Source: Xanthoparmelia taractica
Taxonomy: Eukaryota; Ascomycota; Lecanoromycetes; Lecanorales; Parmeliaceae
DNA: 45,170 nt
Reading direction: 5' to 3'
Assembly: GCA_033085395.1 (NCBI GenBank)
Contig: JANQBS010000292.1
Location: 1 to 45,170 of the forward strand
Shown: positions 36,387 through 45,170 of the stretch, piece by piece
Numbering within the stretch: the first letter of the stretch is position 1
How the letters are laid out: each line of letters starts with the position of its first letter
Program-made: the position numbers and the translations under genes
The notes under the pieces: generated by a model
Told to the model about the DNA's origin: nothing
Databases searched by the model: none
What the model saw: the letters and a program-made list of their open reading frames with translations, nothing else

Positions 36387-37344
36387 ATTTTCTCTTATAA
36401 TATATGAATTATATTATCTTATAGAGATAGAGAGTAAAAATCGATAATAATAATCTTATTTAAACTACGAATATCAATAATTGCTCTTAATTTTCTTTTT
36501 AATATCTTCTCTAGTTTTTTATATATAATTTTTTAAATAATAAATATTAATTATAAGAAAGAAGTAAGATCTATTATTGAATCTATTTAATTCTCGGCGT
36601 GAAGTTTATTAAATTCTTTATTAACGATATTTCTATTTAGTACGCCGAGCGAATAAATCTTTTAAGCGAACTTTAATATCGTTATTAGATTTTAATTCGT
36701 ATTAAGATTTATCTTTATATAATTCTTATTAAGAATATTAATAATCTCTTTAATATTCTTTTAGATATCGTTATAATCGACGATAAGTATCTTTAGCTTA
36801 ATAATCTAATTTTTGTCGTTAAATATAAGAATATTATTTTTTAATTTAATATTCGCGATTTCTTTAAATTTATTAATCTTAATTTTATATTTATTCGCCG
36901 TAAATCGATAATTCTCTAAATATATAACGTAATATAAATTCACTTTATACTTAATTATAGTATCGAGATTAACGTATCTTGAAATTACTTTAATTATCTT
37001 ATTAAATATAACGTAGATATATATCTTCTTTAATTTAAATTTAAAAAAAATGATCTCTATTTAATAAAGATACTAAAATACGTAGCTCGATAAATATCTT
37101 CGCAATTAATCTCGAAAAGATAATAATCTTATTTTAACTACGAATTAGATATCGAATATTAATATAATTCTTTAATTAAATTATAATATCAATTAATAAG
37201 TCTTTATAGCTTTTAATTAATAGCTTTTTATCGCTAATATTAATACTTATTTATTTTAATTCTAAGATATCTATATCTATAAGTATCTTAACTTTTAAAT
37301 TATTAATAACGTAAACTTTATAGCGAATATATATTACTAACTTC

Positions 37345-37706
37345 CTTTTCTTAATAGTACTCGATATATATATATCGAATACGTAATAATTATTAGTAAA
37401 ACATATCGTCGATTCTAAACCTCTAATAATAATAATAACGTTAATCTTCTTAAACTTAACGTGTAATAGAATTTCGATGAGAAATTATCTATTAATTAAT
37501 AATACAATATATCTCGAATTTATATAGATAATAATTCTTATTTCTAGCTAGATAAAAAAGATAATTAAAATAATATAATATTATTTCTTAAAAGCGAGCT
37601 CGGCTTCTAGTATTTATTCTACGATTAATTTAATAATAAGATAATTTACATTAATAAAGAAAATCGTAGAGTTCTCGTTATTTATTTTCTCTTTAGCGAA
37701 TAAAGT
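37345..37706 (-). other. G2 sequence beyond the G1 end
   Basis: This part of G2 has no counterpart in G1, which is cut by F at the equivalent place. It should hold the protease or the end of gag, but no motif is readable on either strand. It ends where the E LTR begins. The five bases before that LTR are AAAGT (37702-37706), the expected target duplication of E. Confidence 0.45.
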
Positions 37707-37860
37707 TGTAATAGCAAAATAGGGGTGTATTTAGTCAGTCAAGTGGGTGTCTAATTCTTGATTATTCTAAGTTGGAAAATTCTATCTAAGTCAGCCAGTC
37801 TGTCAAGCACTTGTCTTAGCTTTCTCGATTAGCTTAACAAGTGCGTTTCCCGTGATAACA
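37707..37860 (-). repeat. 3' LTR of E (154 bp)
   Basis: On the minus strand it starts TGTTATCACGGG and ends GCTATTACA, giving a TGTTA...TTACA-like end pair with TG and CA tips. Inside are several CAGTC/AAGTG-type short repeats. Composition is balanced and nearly free of RIP-type change. Confidence 0.88.
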
Positions 37861-40599
37861 TTCGCCGAAATAGAAGAAAAGCGAGCGACCTCGCTTGCTA
37901 TATACATGTTGAAGTTATATATATTAAGTTAAAGTATATAAAAAAATCTTACTAATTAATTAATATAGCGATAGTCTAGTGAAATTGGCGAGAAGTTAAT
38001 AAAAGCGAGGTCTTTTTGATAGTAGCAGTGAGGTCTTTTCGACGGTTAAATTATATAGTTAGAATATTAATTAATACACAAATATTAAGTGATAAATTAA
38101 TTATAATAGTCTCACATAAACTTTACCGAGTAGAGAGAAATATATCTCGATTAATAATACTCGTTAAACGCTAAATATAAGTAAGATAAGTAGATATAGT
38201 GTGCGCGTTATGTATGCTTTCTCGAACGATCTCTTCTTTTTGCGAATAAGTTTGGTTAAGAAGGCGGAGATAAGATCGTGGATATAATAGCTCGGATTTT
38301 AGCTGCTTTCTCCTTATATTCTTTCACTAACTTAGAAGCATCATTAAGATTCTTAATATTATATTACTGATTATATTTAGGATTATACTTCTTTCATCTC
38401 ACTAAGTATTCTATAGTTAAATCACGTTCTTTCTTAATAATTCGCTTGTTGAGAAGTCGTTCGATTTCTAAATTAATAGTATTATTATTATTAATATAAA
38501 TAGATGAGATATATTAAGGCCGAGGGCGTTGAAAAGGATCGTTCTCTGGCGTAGAATAAGGCTTTAATTATACTATTATAAAGACGAGATAGACTCTTTA
38601 TTCTATAGGAATAGTTAATTTATAGACGAGTCTATCTATTCTATTTATTATCTAAAAAGAATCGATATATTATTATAATAGCTTATTAATAATGTTAAGG
38701 ATAAAGGAAATCTTATAGCCTTTATATAGTCGAAGAAGTATTTATTCTCTTACCCTAAGAAACATTAATTAATACTTTCTATTATAATGAAATTTATTAA
38801 ATATTTAAGTAAAATTAATAGCGTCTTTAATTATAATTCGTGTAGAGATATAATTAATTTTGATTGATAAACGAAGTAAATTTAAAAATCGATTTAAAGT
38901 ATAATTATAGATTACTTCGCTCGACGTAATCTTACAAGAAGCGAAGTTATTTAAAAAGATCTATATTCGTGATAGAACTTTCCATTATAAAGAAGATCTA
39001 TTAAGAATATATACGAAGTATCTCAAAATTATCTTAGTAGTCTAATTAATACGTTCGCTCGCATTATTAATTTGCGAATAATAGGCTATTAAATAAAGTA
39101 GAGAAATCTTTAATAGTTTGAAATGCGATTTTTAGAGCTTCGAAAGAAATTTTCTATCTCGATCGCTAATAATAATTTTTAAGATTTCTTAATTAATAAT
39201 ATTAATTCGATTTAGAAGTGCTTTTATCTAGTTAGATACTTTTTAGATTAATTTATTAGAGATTAATTAAATAACTTTCGTGAATTTATAGATAATAAAT
39301 ATAATATAATTTAACTTATAATTTAATAGAGATAATATTAGAATAAAGTTAATAGTTAGAGTATAAAAGAATACGAGCGAAGATGAGATTGACTATAAGC
39401 TATCGTAAGATATATATCTTCTTATCTATAGCATCAAACACTTTAGATAATATCGAATAAAGTCTCGTAAGTGCTTTGTGATCTTATAAATATATTAGAA
39501 TAATGTGATGATTTTATAGTATCTCTAAAAGCTAGAATATTCTTCTCTATATGTTAAAGTGAGAATATCTTTTATTAGTAAAGAGGAAATATAAAGTCGT
39601 TATTGACTAGTAATTCTATTAATATGAAAGATAAGATCTCGCTGTATTTCGTGAGTAAGATTTTATTATTCTTTCTGCTATTAATTTTCTTTCGGCCGAG
39701 GCGAAAAATAAGGGTTAATATTAATAGCAAAGAGATACTTTTCTCGCACGAAAGATAAAGAAGCTACGTTCTCGCTAAGACTATCATTGACATCGAGCTA
39801 CGAAGAAATTCTTTTTTAATAATTATCTTCTTGATAGTCTTAAATACACTTCTTATGAAATATAGTACTTATTTTTATTAAGCTTGTTGAGAAAATATTA
39901 GTGTAGAGAGCATCTAACTCCGAATAATAATAAGGTACCGAATTATCTTTATTTAGGCTTATAAGCCTTGATAGAGTATTAGGCACAATATACTCTTTAT
40001 TAGGTTTATGAGAGATGGCTAGATTAAACTACCTTAAAACGAACGTTTATTCGCATTGTTAATATGATTAAAATAATCGAATTTTGCTTCATAATGTTAA
40101 TAATAATAGAGTAATCAATCTATATTCTTATAGGATACTTTGAAGATTCGATTATATATCTTATTTTCTTTAGATACTAAACAAGGCCGACAATCTTTAA
40201 CTTCGTAGGCTAATAATTTCTCTCTACTATAGTTAGAAGCCTTGATAGAAAAAGAATAGGCTTCGTCTCTGCACAAGAAGACTATTTATTGCTTTTAGAT
40301 GTATTTAATTTAATATTAATATTCGATTTAATATAAAAGATTATCGCCTTAAAATCAAACTCCTTTAAGGCATTTAAGTCAATTTATAAAGTTCGAATAT
40401 TATCAAAATATATAAGAATCGTTGGCTGAGATAGTACTTCTTAAAGAAGTTGAAAAGAAGTTAGTTACTTCTCTAAAGCTATAGATAGCTTTATTTTAAA
40501 AGAGTGTTGTTTTCGTTAATATTTAGAGCTCGATGCTTTCTTAAGAAGCAGCGTTTTAAGATCCTATAAGGGCTATATTAACTATATATAGAAATAAAC
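37861..40599 (-). pseudogene. RNase H, integrase and tail of element E (eroded)
   Basis: This part lies downstream of RT in E. The stretch 38000-39100 is similar to the H tail (21700-22887), both in sequence and in broken frames, so it includes the end of pol and the 3' UTR. I could not place the integrase catalytic residues with confidence. Beside the LTR, the block GCGACCTCGCTTGC is shared with H and may mark the region of the polypurine tract. Confidence 0.6.
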
Positions 40600-41560
40600 G
40601 TATTAACGTAAGTAATCGATTAATTTCAAGTAATGTTCGAGTTCTCTTAAGATATTAAAATATTATAAGTTCGAGATAATTCTTAGCTTATCTTCTAGTG
40701 AAATTAAGTCAAAAGAATTAATTTTTTTATTTAATAAATTAACGTTCGAGTATCTTAAAAAGGTCTTCGTAGATAAAATAGTAATATTAAATTTCACGAA
40801 AAGTTTAAATAGCTAACGAAGATTTTATAGATATTATTAAAATATTTTAGCACTCGTAATTATATTATTAACGTAGACTTTAACGTTAAAGATATATCGT
40901 AAGATCTTATTAATTTAGCGTTAAATATAGAAAATTAAATTTATATAATCTATAATCGAAACATTAAAGGTTTTCTAATCTCTATAACTTACAATCGTCT
41001 GTATATAGCGATAGTTTAAATATATTCGTTATTAATAGAAAAACGACGTAGCATCGATTATTAAAATAAAACTACAATTAGCTAGTATCTTTATTATATT
41101 CTATTGAAGAGATATTAGATATATATCTCGAAGTAATAAGTTATTTAAACCTCGAATATTAATTATCGATCTTTTCTTGATAATGTTATTAGATAATATT
41201 TTTTATATAACAAATATCGAATAAGAGAAGAGTGTGAATTCTTTGGTTTATTTAAGTCTTTTTTATTCATATAGCTTATTAAAGACTTTATCGATTATCT
41301 CTCGATCTTATACGCCCAAAAAATAGATTTTAACTTTTTCACTAATCTTAATTTATTAATTATCTCTTAATAAGAGCTTTATTCACTTCTCTTCTAACAC
41401 TTTAATAAAGTCTATATCTTTCTAAATCTATGAAAATTCGTTAACTAAATCGACTAGTATAGTTCTAGTCTATATATTCTCGAAAACTATAACTTTATTT
41501 AATAGCTTAGTTTCTTTAGCTAGCAAAAGAATTAATTAATTTAAGCTTAAGTTTATACTT
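40600..41560 (-). pseudogene. Broken RT of element E
   Basis: Reading right to left from about 41440: DFIKVLEEK-stop-IKLLLRD, then EFTLFSYSIFVI-stop-K (the 'TPFSxPVFVVWK' block), then SIINIRGLNNLLLRDIYLI and IIDATSFFY (the 'xDIRGLN' and 'DASSFFYQWR' blocks of fungal Gypsy RT). The catalytic box is YVNN at 40864-40875 instead of YVDD. Stops are at Trp/Gln positions. RNase H and integrase should follow leftward to about 39000, but I could read them only in fragments. The element-specific tail continues to the LTR at 37860. Confidence 0.87.
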
Positions 41561-41869
41561 GAATTCATAATTATCTTTAAGGCGAATTTAGATTCGATAT
41601 TAATTAAAAGCAATTTTCGTAGTTTATTTTAAAAATATTTCTAAGCTTCAATTTCCTTAAAATTTAAATAAATATATTAGACTTATTTCGAATAAGAATT
41701 TCAATTATTATATAATTAATCAAGTAAGCGAATATTATTAAATTCGTCTGCATTATTGACTTAAATAAGAAATTACGATCGTTAGATAGATTAATTTCCT
41801 TAATTAATAGAACTATCTCGCTGTGCGAAGGCGAGAAAATAAATAATTTGATATAGATCTTTCTTCGCA

Positions 41870-42840
41870 TAAACTCGCCTCGGGTTAAATAGTGATATTA
41901 ATCGTAGTGCTATAGCTATTAATCCTTGCTTTCTTATTAGCTATATTAATAATAATCTCTTCGAGCTTAATAATATTATTTTTAATAAGTATTTTAGCAC
42001 GTAAGTTATCGATAATATATAATTCTCTACGTAGATATATAAGCACTCTTCGACCTTGATCATTAATTTTAGAAAGATAGATATTCTATATAATACACTC
42101 CGAAGTCTCGTGCTTAGAAGCACTAATTCCACGCACTCGTAAAGATATTATTATCTTAAAGATAGCTATATTCGAACACTGCTAAGAATATCATAATCTA
42201 TCTATTAAACTCATATTATATTCGATATTAATATAAATCTTATCTTCTTAATTAGCGAGATCGAGCTTAACTTTAATTATAATATAAGTTTAACTTCGAA
42301 AGATAAAATAATTTCTTAAATCCTAATTAGAAGCGGTGAACTTGATAATTTTTAAGTGCTTATTAGCGGAGTTAGAAGGCTTTATAGGTTACTTATTAGC
42401 GGGGTTAAAAGACTCTACTTCGTTGATATAAACGTGCTTCTTAGAATAGTTAATACGCAAATACTTATGTAGTTTGATCTTGAATAAGAAGGATACCTAA
42501 TAATTCCGACAGTAGGTTTCGATTTCCATAAAGTTAGCAAATTAATTATTATTTAACTGTGTAGGTAGCTTAGAATTGTACTTAGAATTAGCATAATATA
42601 TCTTATTTTTATATTAATCTTCGTTTATAAAGTAAGAGTATTCGATATTAATATTTTCTTTCTAATAATTTAAACTTTAAGCTTATTTGTTATATTTAGT
42701 ATTTTCGTTAGTTATAGAGATCTAATAAGTAGCTACTTTTAAACGATTTATAGCATTAAATTAAGATCTCTAATTACTTTAATTTTATTAATAATCTTAG
42801 ATTAATATTAATCTTAAAGAAAACTACTACTGATTATTAA
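41870..42840 (-). pseudogene. Broken gag C-terminus and protease of element E
   Basis: A long, clear minus-strand frame. From about 42800: SN-stop-RS, then FNAINRLKVATY, then NIEYSYFINED, then a zinc finger YCRNY-stop-VSFLFKIKLHKYLR near 42520-42450. This matches the fungal Gypsy gag finger, with two Cys positions still partly legible. The protease follows with MSLIDRL near 42210 (the 'DTGxxxSLIDR' active-site block, with the DTG triplet lost to mutation). Then come SLRVRGISASKHETSE near 42150 and RRELYIIDNLRAKILIKNN near 42020-41960 (the 'REIHIVDxLRAKMLIGxDI' block). The shape and order fit the same family as F. Confidence 0.9.
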
Positions 42841-44997
42841 ATAAAGATCGATTCGAAATCGAATTTAATACGTTTAATGCGACGATTTATAGAGATTAAC
42901 GAGACTAAGCGTTTTGCTATAAACTTAAATAAGTATTTTAATTATATTAACGAGGAAATAACTAAGTTAATTGTCTATATTAATTATTAATTTGACGCTA
43001 TTAAAAGTAAGACCGCTAATATTAATTATTAGAACCTACACTTTGCTAAGACCGGAGTTAAAATTATTAAGAAGATTACGATTATAAACGAGGTTAATAC
43101 TGATTAGAAATATCTTTATTACTATTACTTCGATTTTGAGAAGAACGATTCTAAGAAGATCTCGCAAAGGTATTTTCCTAAGAAGAAAAATAATATATTC
43201 TCGAGTTATGTCTATTTGCGTAGATTTATTAATTATACTTAAGGTCATTCATCTCCTTAAGAAAATTATACAAGATAATTCAATTCTTTGATCTCCTTAA
43301 GTCACGCCTCAGCTCAATATTCAAGTTATTATAGATTATATTTAGCTAATTTTTGATACTAGTTAAACCGGCATTCTTCGAAGCGCGTAAGATTTTTTAT
43401 ATATATTCTCGAGACTTTCTTTTGCTGATAGCATCTCTTAAGATATATCTTTTCTTCAATAACGAATTAATTATCACATTAATAGATATCTTAAATTATT
43501 CGATAAGTATTCTCTTCCACTTATCTAGTTTATTCTTAAGCTTTATAAGACGCTTATTATTATTAGAAAGCTCACTTAACCATTACTTTAATGTAAGTCT
43601 TTTAAAGCAAGTCTAGAGATTTATATAAACGAGCTTATTATTCTTAATGCTAGCTACGTTACGAGCATACTCTAAAAACAAATATATATTTTAAAAGTAG
43701 ATCTCTTTTGATATATGCTTTATTAAAGAAGTATCGAAAGTTATCGACTTATTCTTATATATCGAGTTGAAGAATCTTATATTATTAGCATTTTATCTAC
43801 TAACTGATATCGATACTATTTCTACTATAACATTAATATTATTTTATTCTGGCGGTCCTCGCTTATTAGGCGATTCAGATACGTTACGTAAAAGATCTTA
43901 TAACGTAATTCATTGCTACTGTGAAAAGCCAGTATTCTATTAATTGATATTATTATTTCGATTATATTAAAGTTTAAAGTAGCTTTAAAAGTAGAATTTG
44001 TACTTAAATCTAAAGTAGGATTCGAATTAAATTTAATGAAATTCGTAATAATTAAATTTCTAGAATTAAAGTTAGCGATAGAAAAATTTTTGATAGAACT
44101 TTTTAGAGGCGAAGAACGAGGTGTATCGTTAATAGAAGAAGATTCTCTTAGTTTTCTTAATAATTAAATATTAGTCTTAAATCTAATTAGAGTAGACCTA
44201 AAAATTAATCGATTAAGTACTTAGCTAATAGATTAGTTATAGCTTAATACTTCAATAAATATAGAACGAGCTCTTACTCGTGCGTTACGAGCTAATAAAG
44301 TTACTTTTTTTGTAATCTATAAAGGCCTAAAATTAATCTTAACGATATCGATAATAAATTACTTAATATTATCGAAGATAAGACTAATAAAGGCGTGCTC
44401 GAAGTATAGAAATTCGTCTATTTAAAAGATTAAAATAATAATATCTCGAGAGATAGAATTTAGAGTTAACGAAGTTAGGATAATAGTAGTCTATAATAGA
44501 GATAGAATAATAGCAATCTTCTTGATAATGAAAATAGAATAATAGTAGTTTTCTTAATAACGAAGAGATAATATTATATTAATAAGGAAGGTTTTTTTAT
44601 TAATATAAAGATATAACGCATATATGTAATCAAATAGTGTAGTATTTTCTTTCTTTTATAGCAAAGATAGCAGCAAAGATAGTAAGGTGAATAATCTAAA
44701 AGGGGCGACAGTTGTCTATAGTAGTAGTAATACGATAATATAATAATAATAAGTGAGCTATAGCAATGATAGTGATAATAGTGAGTATAAGAAAGATGGG
44801 TTTAATAATAAACTTAGTGAGATTGCGATCGTTCGGGTAAGAATTTCGATAATTTTATATACGGATCTTACCAGATAGAATATAGTTCTTCGCGGAGAAG
44901 GAAAGAATTATTTCAACGAATACAATAGTATTAATTAAGCAATAATGGAGGATCTCTTGGAATAGCTACAATAGCTATTTGGGCGTTGCTATTATAC
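42841..44997. other. Unexplained 2.1 kb between E gag and its 5' LTR
   Basis: Too long for a normal 5' leader. The N-terminal part of gag should be on the minus strand here but is not clear. A plus-strand frame at about 42840-43250 is open except at plausible Trp/Gln sites and rich in charged residues (MRRFIEINETKRFAINL, FDFEKNDSKKISQRYFPKKK), opposite to E pol. I recognise no family. The right part, 44440-44800, has repeated ATAATAG-type runs. This may be an insertion, an antisense gene or chance. Confidence 0.35.
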
Positions 44998-45051
44998 TGT
45001 AATAGCAAAATAGGGGTGTATTTAGTTAGTCAAGTGGGTGTCTAATTCTTA
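44998..45051 (-). repeat. 5' LTR of E, truncated
   Basis: Fifty-three bases match the left LTR from its TGTAATAGC edge, with one C/T difference. MITE 3 interrupts at a TA (45050-45051) where the intact LTR has TG. The rest would follow the MITE outside the window. Confidence 0.87.
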
Positions 45052-45170
45052 CGGGGCGGAAAGGTGTGGTATATTTGATGGTATGGGACCAGATTTTCGA
45101 ATACCATACCGAAAGGTATGAGATATCCCATACTCCCATTGGGTTTTTAATAAATATATTACGTAATATT
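45052..45170 (-). mobile_element. MITE 3, cut by the window end
   Basis: It starts CGGGGCGGAAAGGTGTGG after TA, in the opposite orientation to MITEs 1 and 2. The visible 119 bp match the right half of MITE 1 and contain the segment deleted from MITE 2, so it is a full-length form. It lies inside the 5' LTR of E. Confidence 0.9.

Larger units (their letters stand above)
26700..37000 (-). pseudogene. Broken Gypsy pol of G2 (with C3 inside)
   Basis: RT lies around 36500-36100, with the catalytic box YIND at 36118-36129 where G1 has YIDD. It contains a 19-bp tandem expansion at 36311-36386. RNase H and the integrase zinc and core regions follow leftward to 34325. C3 then interrupts the integrase C-terminal part, which resumes at 27400. 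From 27040 to about 26750 the frame reads KSYYRDIKLN and then YNYKINKLIDNR, resembling the linker and start of a chromodomain, a module that targets such elements to heterochromatin in some families. The chromodomain call is weak because the conserved aromatic residues are not clear. The gene is dead. Confidence 0.75.
26121..37706 (-). mobile_element. Ty3/Gypsy retrotransposon 'G2' (split by C3)
   Basis: This is a second copy of G1, interrupted by Copia element C3 at 27406-34320. On the left it keeps about 930 bp that G1 has lost (26115-27040), with a chromodomain-like segment and a short tandem repeat. On the right it extends about 350 bp further than G1 and is then cut by the LTR of E at 37707. 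The 5' LTR and most of gag are outside the window or lost. The match to G1 runs through RT, RNase H and integrase, with differences mostly transitions. Confidence 0.8.
37707..45170 (-). mobile_element. Ty3/Gypsy retrotransposon 'E' (near complete)
   Basis: A minus-strand Gypsy element with a 3' LTR at 37707-37860 and the start of a 5' LTR at 44998, cut by MITE 3 and the window end. The internal part is about 7.1 kb. The first 53 bases of the two LTRs differ at one site (C/T). Gag zinc finger, protease and RT are legible with moderate decay, and CpA/TpG is more frequent than in F or G, so this seems the least mutated large element here. Its 3' tail resembles that of H. Confidence 0.9.

Noticed and set aside
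37707..37860. AGTCAAG-type motifs in the E LTR as ends of a Fot1-like transposon
   Set aside because: The segment repeats at 44998 as an LTR with TG...CA ends, and no TA duplicate or second inverted end is present.
41664..42132. Two minus-strand open frames of 68 and 63 codons in element E
   Set aside because: The recognisable protease and RT blocks of E lie on the same strand but in another frame with stops; these open frames are out of frame and lack any motif.
43036..43248. 70-codon minus-strand open frame
   Set aside because: It is hydrophobic and opposite to the charged plus-strand frame described in the findings; probably a shadow.
43353..43616. 87-codon plus-strand open frame with leucine/isoleucine-rich product
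   Set aside because: It looks like a membrane protein only because AT-rich antisense DNA encodes Leu, Ile and Phe. No start signal or relative recognised.
1..45170. Mitochondrial or bacterial AT-rich genome as the source
   Set aside because: Nested LTR retrotransposons, fungal-type Gypsy gag fingers, a Tc1-like transposase and CpA-directed transitions point to a fungal nuclear chromosome.

Overview
This window reads as an AT-rich, gene-poor block of a filamentous ascomycete (Pezizomycotina) genome: a transposon graveyard with no host gene that I can recognise. The main evidence is mutational. CpA is rare, TpA is everywhere and CpG survives. Reading frames of recognisable transposon proteins are broken mainly at Trp and Gln positions (TGG to TAG/TGA, CAA/CAG to TAA/TAG). 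The two LTRs of one element differ at 14 sites, all of them transitions. This is the signature of repeat-induced point mutation (RIP), which is known only from fungi. By eye about three quarters of the bases are A or T. No rRNA, tRNA, CRISPR array or intact gene was found.

Layout, left to right. (1) 1-6294: a plus-strand Ty1/Copia retrotransposon with legible gag, integrase, reverse transcriptase (RT) and RNase H, a polypurine tract and a 3' LTR; the first ~150 bases match the integrase of that same element and come from another copy. (2) 6295-9668: a second copy of the same Copia family on the minus strand, split by a complete Tc1/mariner DNA transposon (7699-9524) flanked by TA. (3) 9667-14096: a minus-strand Ty3/Gypsy element (here 'G1') joined to part of a second, different Gypsy integrase ('K'). 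(4) 14097-21478: a plus-strand Gypsy element ('F'). (5) 21479-24612: the 3' end of another minus-strand Gypsy element ('H') with its LTR, carrying a MITE. (6) 24613-37706: a second copy of the K+G arrangement ('G2'), split by a 351-bp MITE and by a complete 6.9-kb Copia element ('C3') that itself carries a MITE. (7) 37707-45170: a minus-strand Gypsy element ('E') with both LTRs, the right one cut by a further MITE that runs off the window.

The pieces fit a nest of insertions: the mariner lies in Copia copy 2; F follows G1; C3 and a MITE lie in G2; MITEs lie in H, C3 and E; and E follows G2. Several elements end off the right edge, as expected if the outer elements resume there. Short pieces (MITEs and LTRs of 124-351 bp) are much less mutated than the multi-kilobase coding regions. 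This agrees with the known minimum length for RIP, although recent insertion would look similar.

I did not find a previously undescribed functional system. The items most worth checking are the repeated G/K junction, the MITE family and its deletion derivative, the loss of RT catalytic aspartates in four of the six readable RT copies, an in-frame 19-bp repeat expansion inside one RT, and a 2.1-kb unexplained stretch inside element E.
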